Below are positions 18,530 to 27,000 of a stretch of DNA of 64,000 bases, in pieces (position 1 is the first letter of the stretch; every line of letters starts with the position of its first letter). The notes under the pieces were generated by a model, which was not told the origin of the DNA, did not search any database, and worked only from the letters and a program-made list of their open reading frames with translations. The position numbers and the translations under genes were made by a program. The stretch covers positions 7,378,001-7,442,000 of the forward strand of contig NZ_CP074102.1 of assembly GCF_018310535.1 (NCBI RefSeq), given 5' to 3'. Origin of the DNA: Streptomyces mirabilis. GTDB taxonomy: Bacteria > Actinomycetota > Actinomycetes > Streptomycetales > Streptomycetaceae.

Positions 18530-19234
18530 TTACGTGCCGTACGCGGCGATATGGCCGGATCGGTCCCCCAGGGGCGTGAGCAGCATCCGGCCCGCCAGAC
18601 CGACCGCGGCGCCGAGCCGGTCGGCGAACTCCTCGGCGAGGTCGGGGAGTCCGCGCAGCGCCCACAGGGCCCGCGCCGCCGACCAGGCCGCGTCGCGGGC
18701 CCTCTCCAGGCTCCACGAGCCGAGCAGATGGGTGAGCGGATCGGCGATCTGGAGGAGGTCGGGGCCCGGCATCAGATCTTCGCGGACGCGCTCCTCCAGC
18801 GAGACGAGGAGGTCACCCACGCGCTCGAACTCATCCTCCAGATCGGCTGGTTCGCAGCGGAGCGTACGACAGGTGTCCACGACGGCGAGCGCCAGATCGT
18901 GTCCGATGTGCGCGTTGATGCCGGCGAGCGCGAACTGCAGCGGGCGTACTCCGGGATGGCGCCGGAACTGGAACAGCGGGCGCCAGCAGGCGGGCGGGGA
19001 CCCCTCCTCGGCCACGCGCAGATAGCGCTCGGCGAAACGTACATCCAGCGTGACCGCGGCCTCGCCGTCCGGGAATTCCCCCGCGCCCAGGCGCCGTTCG
19101 ACCTCCTCCGTGACGGTGAGGTAGACGCGGTTGAAGACCGCGATTCCGTCCCGCTCCGGCAGGGTCGCCGCCAGGGTGCGCATCCGGGAGGCGATGGCGT
19201 CCACGGGGGTGGTGAACTGTTCCAACTGCGTCAT
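18530..19234 (-). CDS. DUF5995 family protein
   Basis: A 234-residue soluble protein without signal peptide. The conserved core has the patterns RFAERYLRVA, ACWRPLFQFR and the HIGHDLALAV segment, which I recognise as DUF5995, common in actinobacteria. The clustered His/Asp residues in the helical core suggest a metal- or ligand-binding fold, but no activity is known to me. It is probably co-transcribed with the LLM oxidoreductase 58 bases downstream. Confidence 0.7.
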   Translation of the reverse strand: MTQLEQFTTPVDAIASRMRTLAATLPERDGIAVFNRVYLTVTEEVERRLGAGEFPDGEAAVTLDVRFAERYLRVAEEGSPPACWRPLFQFRRHPGVRPLQFALAGINAHIGHDLALAVVDTCRTLRCEPADLEDEFERVGDLLVSLEERVREDLMPGPDLLQIADPLTHLLGSWSLERARDAAWSAARALWALRGLPDLAEEFADRLGAAVGLAGRMLLTPLGDRSGHIAAYGT

Positions 19235-19376
19235 GGGGGCAGGTTCCCAGTCCTAGGCTGACCGGAGTTGCCGCCTGGCCGGGCGCATCCCCAGAACGAG
19301 GGAAAACGCCCGTGTCGGGAGGAGCGGATGTGGCCGGGAGTGGCGGAGACGTGGTGGGAACCGGGGGGAGCGGTAC

Positions 19377-20567
19377 GTGTCAGGCTTACGTGCGCAGCGT
19401 CTGGCCGCACGCAGGGCCGAGCGCAGGCGGGCGGCCCGGCGCGCCGCCATGGTCGCGGCGGCCTCGGTGGTCGTGGCGGTCGGCGCGGTGACGGGGATGA
19501 TGTCCGCCGTCGACCGCGAGCGCCCCTCCGACGACGCCCAACCGCTGGTGACCCGCTCGCCCGGCCTCCGGCCGGGGCCCGCCGTACCGACTCCCTCCCC
19601 GACCAGGACCTCCGCCGCGCCGTCCCCGTCCTCGCACTCCCCGTCCCCGAAGCCGAGCCCGACTCCCTCCCCGAGCAGGAAGGAGCCGAAGTCCGTGGCC
19701 ACCCCCGCCCTGCTCTACAGCCACCCCGACTCCCAGGTCCTGGCCTGGGTCGCGTCACACCCCGGCGACCACCGGCGTACGGTCATCGAGTCCCGGATCG
19801 CCGACCGCCCGGCCGCCGTCTGGTTCGCCGACTTCACACCCGCCACCATCACCGCCCGGGTCAGGGCGGTGACCGCGGGCGCCGCCGCCGAGGGCCGGGT
19901 CCCGGTCGTCGTGCCGTACGCCATCCCGCAGCGCGACTGCGGCGGGGCCTCGCAGGGCGGCGCGCCCGACCTGGCCGCGTACGACGGCTGGATCGACGAC
20001 TTCGCGGCGGGCCTGGGCGGTGACGAGGTCATCGTCATCCTGGAACCCGACTCGGTCGCCCAGGCCGGCTGCCTCCCCGCGGCCGACCGGGCCGCCCGCT
20101 TCGCCTCGCTGGCCCGCGCCGGCCGCGTCCTCAAGGCCGCCGACCCCCGGGCCCGCGTCTACTACGACGCCGGCCACTCCGCCTGGAACCCGGCCGCCGA
20201 GCAGGCCGCGCTCCTCGAACGGGCGGGCGCCGCCTCGGCCGCCTCCTCCGACGGCGTCTTCACCAACGTGTCCAACTTCCACCGTACGAGCGACGAGATC
20301 GCGTACGCCCGGCAGGTGCTGTCCGCGCTGGGCGGCCCCGCGAGCCTGGGCGCCGTCATCGACACCAGCCGCAACGGCAACGGCGCCCCGGCCGACGGGG
20401 AGTGGTGCGATCCGGCGGGCCGGAAGATCGGCCGGGCGCCGACCCTGAACACCGGGGAGGCCAGGATCGACGCCTATCTGTGGGTGAAGCTGCCGGGGGA
20501 GTCGGACGGGTGCAAGGGCACGCCGGGGACCTTCTCGGCGGAGTACGCCTATGAGCTGGCGCGCTGA
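19377..20567 (+). CDS. Glycoside hydrolase family 6 (endoglucanase/cellobiohydrolase type)
   Basis: A 396-residue protein with a basic N-terminus, one hydrophobic segment (about 24-44), a Ser/Pro/Thr-rich linker (about 70-105) and a GH6 domain. Family signatures are VPYAIPQRDCGGASQGG and VIVILEPDSVAQ (catalytic Asp), with the C-terminal LWVKLPGESDG. GH6 enzymes cleave beta-1,4-glucan with inversion. The GTG start follows GGGGGGAG. Codon 4 is TTA (19386-19388), the rare leucine codon read by bldA tRNA, so translation is probably developmentally gated. Its 3' end overlaps the convergent permease gene by 19 bases. It could be membrane-anchored rather than free. Confidence 0.9.
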   Translation: MSGLRAQRLAARRAERRRAARRAAMVAAASVVVAVGAVTGMMSAVDRERPSDDAQPLVTRSPGLRPGPAVPTPSPTRTSAAPSPSSHSPSPKPSPTPSPSRKEPKSVATPALLYSHPDSQVLAWVASHPGDHRRTVIESRIADRPAAVWFADFTPATITARVRAVTAGAAAEGRVPVVVPYAIPQRDCGGASQGGAPDLAAYDGWIDDFAAGLGGDEVIVILEPDSVAQAGCLPAADRAARFASLARAGRVLKAADPRARVYYDAGHSAWNPAAEQAALLERAGAASAASSDGVFTNVSNFHRTSDEIAYARQVLSALGGPASLGAVIDTSRNGNGAPADGEWCDPAGRKIGRAPTLNTGEARIDAYLWVKLPGESDGCKGTPGTFSAEYAYELAR

Positions 20568-21943
20568 TCGTCCGGCTCGTCGTAGGAGGATGTGCCGGAG
20601 TCCAGCAGCGGCCCCCCCGTCTTCAGGTGGGCCGGGGCCATCGCCCGCAGCGCGTGGTACCCGGTGATCACGACGAGGGTGCCGAGCGCGATGCCGCTGA
20701 GCGAGAAGTTGTCCGTGAACTTCAGGGAGACGCCGCCGACGCCGATGATGATGCCTGCGGCGGCCGGCACCAGGTTCAGCGGATTGCGCAGGTCGACCCG
20801 GGCGTTGAGCCAGATCTGGGCGCCGAGCAGGCCGATCATGCCGTACAGGATGACGGTGATGCCGCCGAGCACGCCGCCCGGGATCGCGGCCACGATCGCG
20901 CCGAACTTGGGGCAGACGCCGAAGAGGAGAGCGAAACCCGCGGCGGCCCAGTAGGCGGCCGTGGAGTAGACCCGGGTCGCGGCCATCACGCCGATGTTCT
21001 CGGAGTACGTGGTGTTGGGCGGCCCGCCGACCGCCGTGGAGAGCATCGAGGCGACGCCGTCCGCGGAGATCGCGGTGCCGAGCTCGTCGTCCAGCGGATC
21101 GCCGGTCATCTCGCCGACGGCCTTGACGTGCCCCGCGTTCTCGGCGACCAGCGCGATCACGACCGGCAGCGCGACGAGGATCGCCGACCACTGGAAGGAC
21201 GGGCCGTGGAAGGACGGCAGCCCGATCCAGTCCGCCTTGCCGACGCCGGAGAGGTTCAGCCGCCAGTGGTCGGTGAGCTTGCCGCTCGCGTCCACCGAGT
21301 GGATCTTTCCGAAGATCCGGTCGAAGACCCAGGAGATCCCGTACCCGAAGACCAGGCCCAGGAAGATCGCGATCCGTGACCAGAAACCGCGCAGGCAGAC
21401 GACGGACAGACCGGTGAGCAGCATGGTGAGCAGGGCCGTCCACTGGTCCTGCGGCCAGTACGTCGACGCCGTCACCGGCGCCAGGTTGAAGCCGATCAGC
21501 ATGACGACCGCGCCCGTGACGATCGGTGGCATCGCGGCATGGATGATCCGCGCACCGAACCGCTGCACGGCCAGGCCCACCAGGAACAGCGCGACGCCGA
21601 CGACGAACACCGCGCCCGTCACCGTGGCGCTGGTGCCGCCCTGCGCGCGGATCACCGCGGCGACGCCCACGAAGGAGAGCGAGCAGCCGAGGTAGCTGGG
21701 CACCCGGCCGCGGGTGGCGAGCAGGAAGATGACCGTCGCGAAGCCGGACATCATGATCGCGAGGTTCGGGTTCAGACCCATGAGCACGGGTGCTACGAAC
21801 GACGCCCCGAACATCGCCACCACGTGCTGGGCGCCGAGCCCGATCGTGCGCGGCCACGAGAGGCGTTCATCGGGTCGGACAACCGCTCCGGGCGCGGGCG
21901 TCCGCCCGTCGCCGTGCAGTTTCCAGCGCACGCCGAGGTCCAT
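20549..21943 (-). CDS. Uracil/xanthine permease, NCS2 family
   Basis: A 464-residue membrane protein with about 12-14 hydrophobic segments. Family features are GAQHVVAMFGASFVAPVLMG near the N-terminus, the transport-core segment AENAGHVKAVGEMTG with the conserved Glu, and the region GGPPNTTYSENIGVMA. The last motif is typical of UraA-like nucleobase-proton symporters; uracil is the most likely substrate. It is divergent from the polysaccharide lyase gene. Confidence 0.9.
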   Translation of the reverse strand: MDLGVRWKLHGDGRTPAPGAVVRPDERLSWPRTIGLGAQHVVAMFGASFVAPVLMGLNPNLAIMMSGFATVIFLLATRGRVPSYLGCSLSFVGVAAVIRAQGGTSATVTGAVFVVGVALFLVGLAVQRFGARIIHAAMPPIVTGAVVMLIGFNLAPVTASTYWPQDQWTALLTMLLTGLSVVCLRGFWSRIAIFLGLVFGYGISWVFDRIFGKIHSVDASGKLTDHWRLNLSGVGKADWIGLPSFHGPSFQWSAILVALPVVIALVAENAGHVKAVGEMTGDPLDDELGTAISADGVASMLSTAVGGPPNTTYSENIGVMAATRVYSTAAYWAAAGFALLFGVCPKFGAIVAAIPGGVLGGITVILYGMIGLLGAQIWLNARVDLRNPLNLVPAAAGIIIGVGGVSLKFTDNFSLSGIALGTLVVITGYHALRAMAPAHLKTGGPLLDSGTSSYDEPDDQRASS

Positions 21944-22064
21944 GGTGAGTTTCGCTTTCTTCGTACGTGAAAATTTGTCCGGACCATTGTCACGGGTACC
22001 TGGCGGTTCTACGCTCGCACGGTCTTACTCATGAACTACGTTCATATTTCTGATCGGAGGCTTG

Positions 22065-23330
22065 ATGAGTGCAAGACCCCGTCTGGCTGTCCTCCTCGCC
22101 GCAGTGGCCACCTTCGCGGCGGTCGTCGTCCCCTCCGCCTCGGCCCACGCGGCGCCGAAGGTCCCCCGGACCGCCGTCCTCGACGGCACCCGGCTCCAGC
22201 AGACCCGACTCCGCCTCGACCGCGGAGATCCCGAACTGAAGCGCACGCTCAAGGGCTTGACGGCCCGGGCCGACAACTGGCTGACCCAGGGCCCCTGGAC
22301 GGTCGTAGACAAACCCAAGCCCGCCCCCGGCGGCGACGTCCACGACTACCTGAGCCAGGCCCCGTACTGGTGGCCCTCCCAGCCGAAGACCGCCGACAAC
22401 CCCTGGGGCTGCCCGTACGTCCAGCGTGACGGCCAGCGCAACCCCGAGGTCGACACCGGCACCGACCGCCAGGACGTCGAGAAGGTCTTCGACTCGACGT
22501 ACGACCTCGCGCTCGCCTGGTACTACACCGGCAGGAAGCAGTACGCCGAGAAGGCCGCCACCGTCCTGCGCACCTGGTTCCTCGCCCCGGCCACCCGGAT
22601 GAACCCGAACCTCGACCACGGGCAGTTCATCCCCTGCAAGTACGACGGCCGGGCCATCGGCATCATCGACTTCTCGCAGTCCTACACCAGCGTCCTGGAC
22701 GCGATCGCGATCCTGGAGACGGGCGCCCCCGGCTGGTCGAAGAGCGACCGCACCGCCATGCGCGCCTGGAACACCGACTTCCGCGACTGGCTGGAGAACA
22801 GCGCCTTCGGCGGCGAGGAGGGCGCCGCCGAGAACAACCACGGCACCTTCTACGACATGCAGCTCGCCGCCCTGGCCTACGCGACCGGCGACGAGGACCT
22901 CGCCCGCCGGACCGTCCTCGGCGCGGAGTCCAGGCGGATCGACCCGCAGGTCGCCGCGGACGGCAGCCAGCCCCAGGAGCTGACCCGCACCCGCAGCTGG
23001 CACTACTCGACCTTCGACCTCGTCGCCTACACCCGCCTCGCGGCCATCGGCCGACACGTCGGCGTGGACCTGTGGCGGTACACGGGGCCGGACGGCCAGA
23101 CCCTGGCCAAGGCGGTCGACTATCTGCTGCCCGCCGCGACGGGCGCCGCGCCGTGGCCCCACCCGGAACTGGAGTTCCACCGCTACGCGGCCAGCGACAT
23201 CGTGCACGCGGCGGCCGACGCGGGGGACCGGGCGGCCCGGGCCGCGGTGCCGGAACTCGAGACACCGCCCGGCGGCGACCTGTGGGCGCTGCGGCCCGCC
23301 GCCGAGCAGCTGGACTCGATCGCCGGCTGA
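22065..23330 (+). CDS. Secreted alginate-lyase-fold polysaccharide lyase
   Basis: About 421 residues; ATG 22065 (or TTG 22062) follows CGGAGG at 22055-22060. A signal peptide (about 1-30, ending near AHAA) precedes an (alpha/alpha) toroid alginate-lyase domain with APYWWPSQP, DFSQSYTSVL and ENNHGTFYDMQ. The last carries the Asn/His pair used in catalysis in this fold. The substrate is likely a uronic-acid polysaccharide (alginate or glucuronan); family PL38-like is my best guess. It is one of several secreted polymer-degrading enzymes in the window. Confidence 0.82.
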   Translation: MSARPRLAVLLAAVATFAAVVVPSASAHAAPKVPRTAVLDGTRLQQTRLRLDRGDPELKRTLKGLTARADNWLTQGPWTVVDKPKPAPGGDVHDYLSQAPYWWPSQPKTADNPWGCPYVQRDGQRNPEVDTGTDRQDVEKVFDSTYDLALAWYYTGRKQYAEKAATVLRTWFLAPATRMNPNLDHGQFIPCKYDGRAIGIIDFSQSYTSVLDAIAILETGAPGWSKSDRTAMRAWNTDFRDWLENSAFGGEEGAAENNHGTFYDMQLAALAYATGDEDLARRTVLGAESRRIDPQVAADGSQPQELTRTRSWHYSTFDLVAYTRLAAIGRHVGVDLWRYTGPDGQTLAKAVDYLLPAATGAAPWPHPELEFHRYAASDIVHAAADAGDRAARAAVPELETPPGGDLWALRPAAEQLDSIAG

Positions 23331-23429
23331 CCGGAGGGCGTACGAACACCCTGATCAGGGGCTCCTGAGCGGCCGCTTAGGATGGGGGTGTCCCCACCGT
23401 CCCCACCGGCACCCTCAGGAGCCCCGCCC

Positions 23430-23891
23430 GTGACCGCCGAAGCCCCCGCCGCCCCCGCCCTCTCCTATGGGCGGCTCCTCCCCGTCACCGTCCACTTCGA
23501 CGACCTGGACGCGCTCGGCCTGCTCCACAACGCCCGCTACCCGGTCATGGTCGAACGCGCCTGGACGGCCCTCTGGAACGACCAGGGCTTCCTGGCCTAC
23601 GAGGGCGACTGGGAGGCGGCGGGCGACTTCTGCAACGCCGTCAAGGAACTGCGGATCAGCTATGAGGCCCCGATCAACCGCCCCGGCGGGTACGCCGTCC
23701 ACCTCTGGCTGGAACGCCTGGGGAACACCGGACTGACGTACGGCTTCCGCTTCTGCTCGGCCGACGGCGCGCTCACGTACGCGCACGGGACGCGGGTCCT
23801 CGTCCGGCTCGACGCCGCGACGCTGCGCCCCACGCCCTGGAGCGACCGCTTCAGGGCCGTGGGTCGGGAACTGCTGCGTTCGCAGGACTGA
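23430..23891 (+). CDS. Acyl-CoA thioesterase (hotdog fold, 4HBT type)
   Basis: About 153 residues from GTG 23430, preceded by CAGGAG; an upstream in-frame start would add a Pro/Ser-rich stretch. Hotdog-domain features are VTVHFDDLDALGLLHNARYPVMVE, with the catalytic Asp in the 4HBT pattern (shown here at the limit of the motif) and the long central helix. It would hydrolyse acyl-CoA thioesters. The 3' end overlaps the convergent MFS gene by 41 bases. A perfect CCCTGATCAGGG palindrome lies upstream at about 23349-23360. Confidence 0.83.
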   Translation: MTAEAPAAPALSYGRLLPVTVHFDDLDALGLLHNARYPVMVERAWTALWNDQGFLAYEGDWEAAGDFCNAVKELRISYEAPINRPGGYAVHLWLERLGNTGLTYGFRFCSADGALTYAHGTRVLVRLDAATLRPTPWSDRFRAVGRELLRSQD

Positions 23892-25062
23892 CCCTGGGCC
23901 GGTCGCGCTCGCCCGCGCGCAGCACCCCCGCGAACGCGGCAAGGCCGCACGCCAGCACCGTGACCAGGCCGAACGACACCACCAGGCTCGTCGCCTGCGC
24001 CAGCGTGCCGATCGCGCTCGGCGCGACCAGGCCGGAGGTGTACGTGATGGTGGCGACGCCCGCGATGGCCTGACTGGGGTTGGGGCCGCTGTGCCCCGCC
24101 GCCGCGAAGCAGAGCGGGACGACGACCGCGATGCCGAGACCCATCAGGGCGAAGCCGCTCATCGCCACGGCGGGGTGGTTCGCGACGACGACGAGCAGCC
24201 CGCCGAGCACGGCGAGACCGCCGCCGGCCCGCACCGTGCGCACCGCGCCGAACCGGTTGACCACCGCGTCGCCCACGATCCGGGCCAGCGCCATGGTTAG
24301 CATGAATCCGGTCGTCGACGCCGCCGCCAGACCGGCCGAGCTGCCCAGCTCGTCCTTCAGGTAGACCGCCGACCAGTCCAGACTGGCGCCCTCCGCGAAC
24401 ACCGCACAGAAGCCGACCGCGCCGATGAGCAGGGCGGACTTGGGCGGCAGCGCGAAGCGCGGCGGCGGGGCCTCGTCCTCGGTCGGTCGCAGGTCCAGCA
24501 CCCATCGGCAGGCGGTGAGGCCCAGGACCGTCAGGACCCCGGCTGCCAGCGCGTGGTGCAGGCGCGCGTCCGAGCCGAGGTGCGCGGCGAGGGTGCCACC
24601 GGCCGAGCCGACCAGGGCTCCCGCGCTCCACATGCCGTGCAGTCCCGACATGATCGACTTGCCGAGGCGGCTCTCTATCTCGACGCCGAGCGCGTTCATC
24701 GCCACGTCCGCCATGCCCGCCGAGGCGCCGTAGACGAAGAGGGCCGGGCACAGCGTGTAGATGTTCGGCGCGAGGGACGGGAGGATCAGCGACAGCGTCC
24801 ACAGGGACATCAGCCCGCGCAGCGCGGTACGGGCGCCGAAGCGGTGGCTGATCCGGCCCGCCAGCGGCATCGCGACGGAGGCGCCGATCGCCGGGAACGC
24901 GAGGGCCAGTCCGAGCTGGCCGGTGCTGACGGACGCGTGGTCCTGGATCCAGGGGACACGGGTCGCGAACGAGCCCGTCACCGCTCCGTGCACCGCGAAG
25001 ACGGCGGCCACGGCGTACCGCGCCCGCTTCACCTCACGCAGGTCGTAGACCACGTAACCCAT
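23851..25062 (-). CDS. MFS transporter
   Basis: A 403-residue, 12-helix major facilitator. The N-terminal half contains GSFATRVPWIQDHASVS and the inter-helix motif AGRISHRFGARTALRG; the AGMADVAMNALGVEIE segment is typical of the FucP/YbjJ-like group. It is divergent from a ROK regulator with a palindrome between them, so the cargo may be a sugar or sugar derivative and expression is probably ROK-controlled. The ATG has GGAGGGGCGGGAAAG upstream. Confidence 0.87.
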   Translation of the reverse strand: MGYVVYDLREVKRARYAVAAVFAVHGAVTGSFATRVPWIQDHASVSTGQLGLALAFPAIGASVAMPLAGRISHRFGARTALRGLMSLWTLSLILPSLAPNIYTLCPALFVYGASAGMADVAMNALGVEIESRLGKSIMSGLHGMWSAGALVGSAGGTLAAHLGSDARLHHALAAGVLTVLGLTACRWVLDLRPTEDEAPPPRFALPPKSALLIGAVGFCAVFAEGASLDWSAVYLKDELGSSAGLAAASTTGFMLTMALARIVGDAVVNRFGAVRTVRAGGGLAVLGGLLVVVANHPAVAMSGFALMGLGIAVVVPLCFAAAGHSGPNPSQAIAGVATITYTSGLVAPSAIGTLAQATSLVVSFGLVTVLACGLAAFAGVLRAGERDRPRVSPANAAVPDPRP

Positions 25063-25107
25063 CTTTCCCGCCCCTCCAGGCTCTGCTTCCCGCGCCGCCG
25101 CCGTAAA

Positions 25108-25130
25108 CTATCAGGAACCCTGCCTGATAG
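25108..25130. promoter_or_regulatory. Palindromic putative ROK operator between divergent MFS and ROK genes
   Basis: CTATCAGG (25108-25115) and CCTGATAG (25123-25130) form a perfect 8-bp inverted repeat with a 7-base spacer. It lies in the 120-base divergent region and is the obvious binding site for the ROK repressor. Confidence 0.6.
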
Positions 25131-25182
25131 ATAGGTGATTTACTGGCCGTCGACCGAGCGACTGATCTGGGAGGATCCCGGC

Positions 25183-26400
25183 ATGCCCGCATCACCGAGC
25201 ACCGCCCGGGCCATCAACGACCGCCTCGCCCTGCGTCTGCTCCAGCAGGAAGGCGCCCTGACCGCAGGGCAGTTGAAGCAGCTCACCGGACTGTCCCGGC
25301 CCACCGTCGCCGACCTCGTCGAACGCCTCACGGCCGCCGGACTGATCGAGGTGGTGGGGGAGTCCGGGGAGCAGCGCCGAGGCCCCAACGCCCGTCTGTA
25401 CGGGATCGTCGCCGACCGGGCCCATCTCGCCGCCCTCGATGTCCGCACCGAGGGCGTCTCGGTCGTCGTCTCCGACCTCCTCGGCAAGGAACTGGCCCGG
25501 GCGTCGGTGCCGATCGCGGACGACACCGGTACCGGGCCCGCCGTCGAGCAGGCGGTCACACTGGTCGAACGCGCGGCCAAGGAGGCCGGGGCGGATCGCC
25601 TGCACACGGTCGGCGTCGGCGCCCCAGGCCTCATCGACCCCGCCACCGGTGAACTCCGCGACTCCTCCGGCCTGCCAGAGTGGCACCGCCGCCTGGTCGC
25701 CGCCCTCCAGGAACGGCTGCCCGCCCGTGTGATCGTCGAGAACGAGACGAACCTCGCCGCCCTCGCGGAGCAGCGTGACGGTGCCGCCCGCGACCGCGAC
25801 ACGTTCGTCCTGCTCTGGCTCGGCCACGGCACCGGTGCGGCCGTCGTCCTCGACGGCAGACTCCGTCGTGGTGCGTCCGGCGGCACGGGCGAGATCGGCT
25901 TCCTGCCGGTACCGGGCACGTCGACGCTCCCCTCGGCGACGGACTGCGAGGGCGGGTTCCACTCCCTGGCGGGGTCCGCCGCGATCGTGGAACTCGCGGC
26001 CGGCTACGGGTTGGTGGCGTCAGCGGTGTCGCCCGGCGAACCGGAGGCGGCGACGCTGGTGAGGCAAGCGGTGGCGACCCTTCCCTCGCCTTCCCCTTCC
26101 CCTGCCTCTTCTTCCTCCGGAGCCGACCGTTTCCTCTCCGCCCTCGCCGACCGCCTCGCCATCGGCGCGGCGTCCGTCGTGGCCGTTCTCGACCCCGGGT
26201 GCGTGGTGCTCGGCGGTGAGGTGGGGCAGGCCGGCGGGGAGGTGCTGGCCGCGCGGGTCGGCGAGCGACTCGCCCGGATGTCCCCGCTACCGGTCGAGGT
26301 GCGCGCGAGCACGCTGGGCGGCGGTGCGGTACTCCGCGGAGCCCTCCTGACGTCCCGGGAGTCGGCCCAGGACGACCTCTTCGCGCCGCGCTCCCGGTGA
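25183..26400 (+). CDS. ROK family transcriptional regulator
   Basis: About 405 residues from ATG 25183, which follows GGGAGG at 25169-25174. An N-terminal winged helix (LRLLQQEGALTAGQLKQLTG, SRPTVADLVERL) precedes an actin-like ROK domain with VGVGAPGLIDPATGEL, ENETNLAALAEQ and GTGAAVVLDGRLRRGASG. The zinc-binding Cys cluster of classical ROK kinases is reduced, with one DCEGG motif. A Ser/Pro-rich insertion lies at about residues 305-318. It probably represses the divergent MFS gene in response to a sugar. Confidence 0.88.
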   Translation: MPASPSTARAINDRLALRLLQQEGALTAGQLKQLTGLSRPTVADLVERLTAAGLIEVVGESGEQRRGPNARLYGIVADRAHLAALDVRTEGVSVVVSDLLGKELARASVPIADDTGTGPAVEQAVTLVERAAKEAGADRLHTVGVGAPGLIDPATGELRDSSGLPEWHRRLVAALQERLPARVIVENETNLAALAEQRDGAARDRDTFVLLWLGHGTGAAVVLDGRLRRGASGGTGEIGFLPVPGTSTLPSATDCEGGFHSLAGSAAIVELAAGYGLVASAVSPGEPEAATLVRQAVATLPSPSPSPASSSSGADRFLSALADRLAIGAASVVAVLDPGCVVLGGEVGQAGGEVLAARVGERLARMSPLPVEVRASTLGGGAVLRGALLTSRESAQDDLFAPRSR

Positions 26401-26428
26401 TTCGATGCGGGCGCGCCCCGGATGGGGA

Positions 26429-26471
26429 GACCCGGCGGCGGGGCAAGGGCCTCCGTCACCGCCGCCGGGTC
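26429..26471 (+). terminator. Terminator hairpin after the ROK gene
   Basis: A perfect 13-bp inverted repeat (26429-26441 with 26459-26471) with a 17-base loop begins about 28 bases after the ROK stop. Confidence 0.75.
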
Positions 26472-26521
26472 GCTCAAGGGGCGAGTGCGACACCTCGGCT
26501 TCGGCAAACCATTGATCATGG

Positions 26522-26564
26522 ACCTTAAGAGGACTAGACCAGGGCGGTCAATGGGTACGGACCA
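26522..26564 (-). promoter_or_regulatory. Orphan chitinase-type promoter with DasR-like box, no gene downstream
   Basis: Read on the minus strand there is TGGTCCGTACCCA, -35 TTGACC (26551-26546), CTGGTCTAGTCC inside the spacer, and -10 TAAGGT (26527-26522) at 18 bp. The arrangement and much of the sequence match the promoter of the GH18 chitinase at 43362-43402. Here the minus-strand transcript would run straight into the ROK terminator and the 3' end of the ROK gene. I read it as the remnant of a deleted chitinase gene. Confidence 0.6.
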
Positions 26565-26718
26565 AGGGGCGATCGCGTCAAGCGTGAGGATTCCCCGAGG
26601 AGTTGACCTCCAGCGATGCGCCGGAGAAGTCCATCCGGGCGACCTGTGAGGCACCCCACAGACGTTCGCCCGCATGGACGTGGATCAGACGTGGCACACT
26701 GATGCTGTACCAGAAGCA

Positions 26719-26845
26719 GCGCACTCCGGGGTCGGTGAAAGTCCGAACCGGCGGTTATAGTCCGCGACCCGGCCGCTTCCAGCGGCCGGTTGACCAGGTG
26801 AAATTCCTGGACCGACGGTTAAAGTCCGGATGGGAGGCAGTGCGC
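26719..26845 (+). ncRNA. FMN riboswitch (RFN element) controlling the riboflavin operon
   Basis: The conserved core is visible: GGTCGGTGAAAGTCCGAACC, GGCGGTTATAGTCCGCGACC, a variable GC-rich hairpin (GGCCGCTTCCAGCGGCC), then GGTGAAATTCCTGGACCGAC and GGTTAAAGTCCGGATGGGAG. The closing helix P1 is GCGCACT (26719-26725) with AGTGCGC (26839-26845). It binds FMN and lowers expression of ribE onward. Downstream hairpins at about 26882-26906 and 26944-26959 sit before the ribE ribosome-binding site and may form the expression platform; the mechanism (termination or translation) is not clear from sequence. Confidence 0.95.
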
Positions 26846-27000
26846 GGCGGGCGGGCATTCGTGCGCGCTGCCGTTTGTTTCGGCGCGTCCTTCGGGACGT
26901 GTCGCCCCATGCGGCTCGCTCCCGGTGTCGCAGTCCGCTCATTCTGTCGTCATCGACAGGCCCCGGAGTCCGTGCCCCATGAGGCAGGAGGACCCGGGAA

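Larger units (their letters stand above)
26401..27000. other. 600-base non-coding region between ROK and ribE
   Basis: In order it holds the ROK terminator, the orphan chitinase-type promoter on the minus strand, about 150 bases in which the rib operon promoter must lie (I could not fix its boxes confidently), the FMN riboswitch, and a small CTGTCG-TCAT-CGACAG hairpin (26944-26959). AGGAGG at 26986-26991 serves ribE. No convincing ORF. Confidence 0.7.

Noticed and set aside
26004..26675. Minus-strand frame running from the orphan chitinase promoter into the ROK gene
   Set aside because: It has no ribosome-binding site and no chitinase similarity, and it is antisense to the ROK 3' end; I take it as a shadow.
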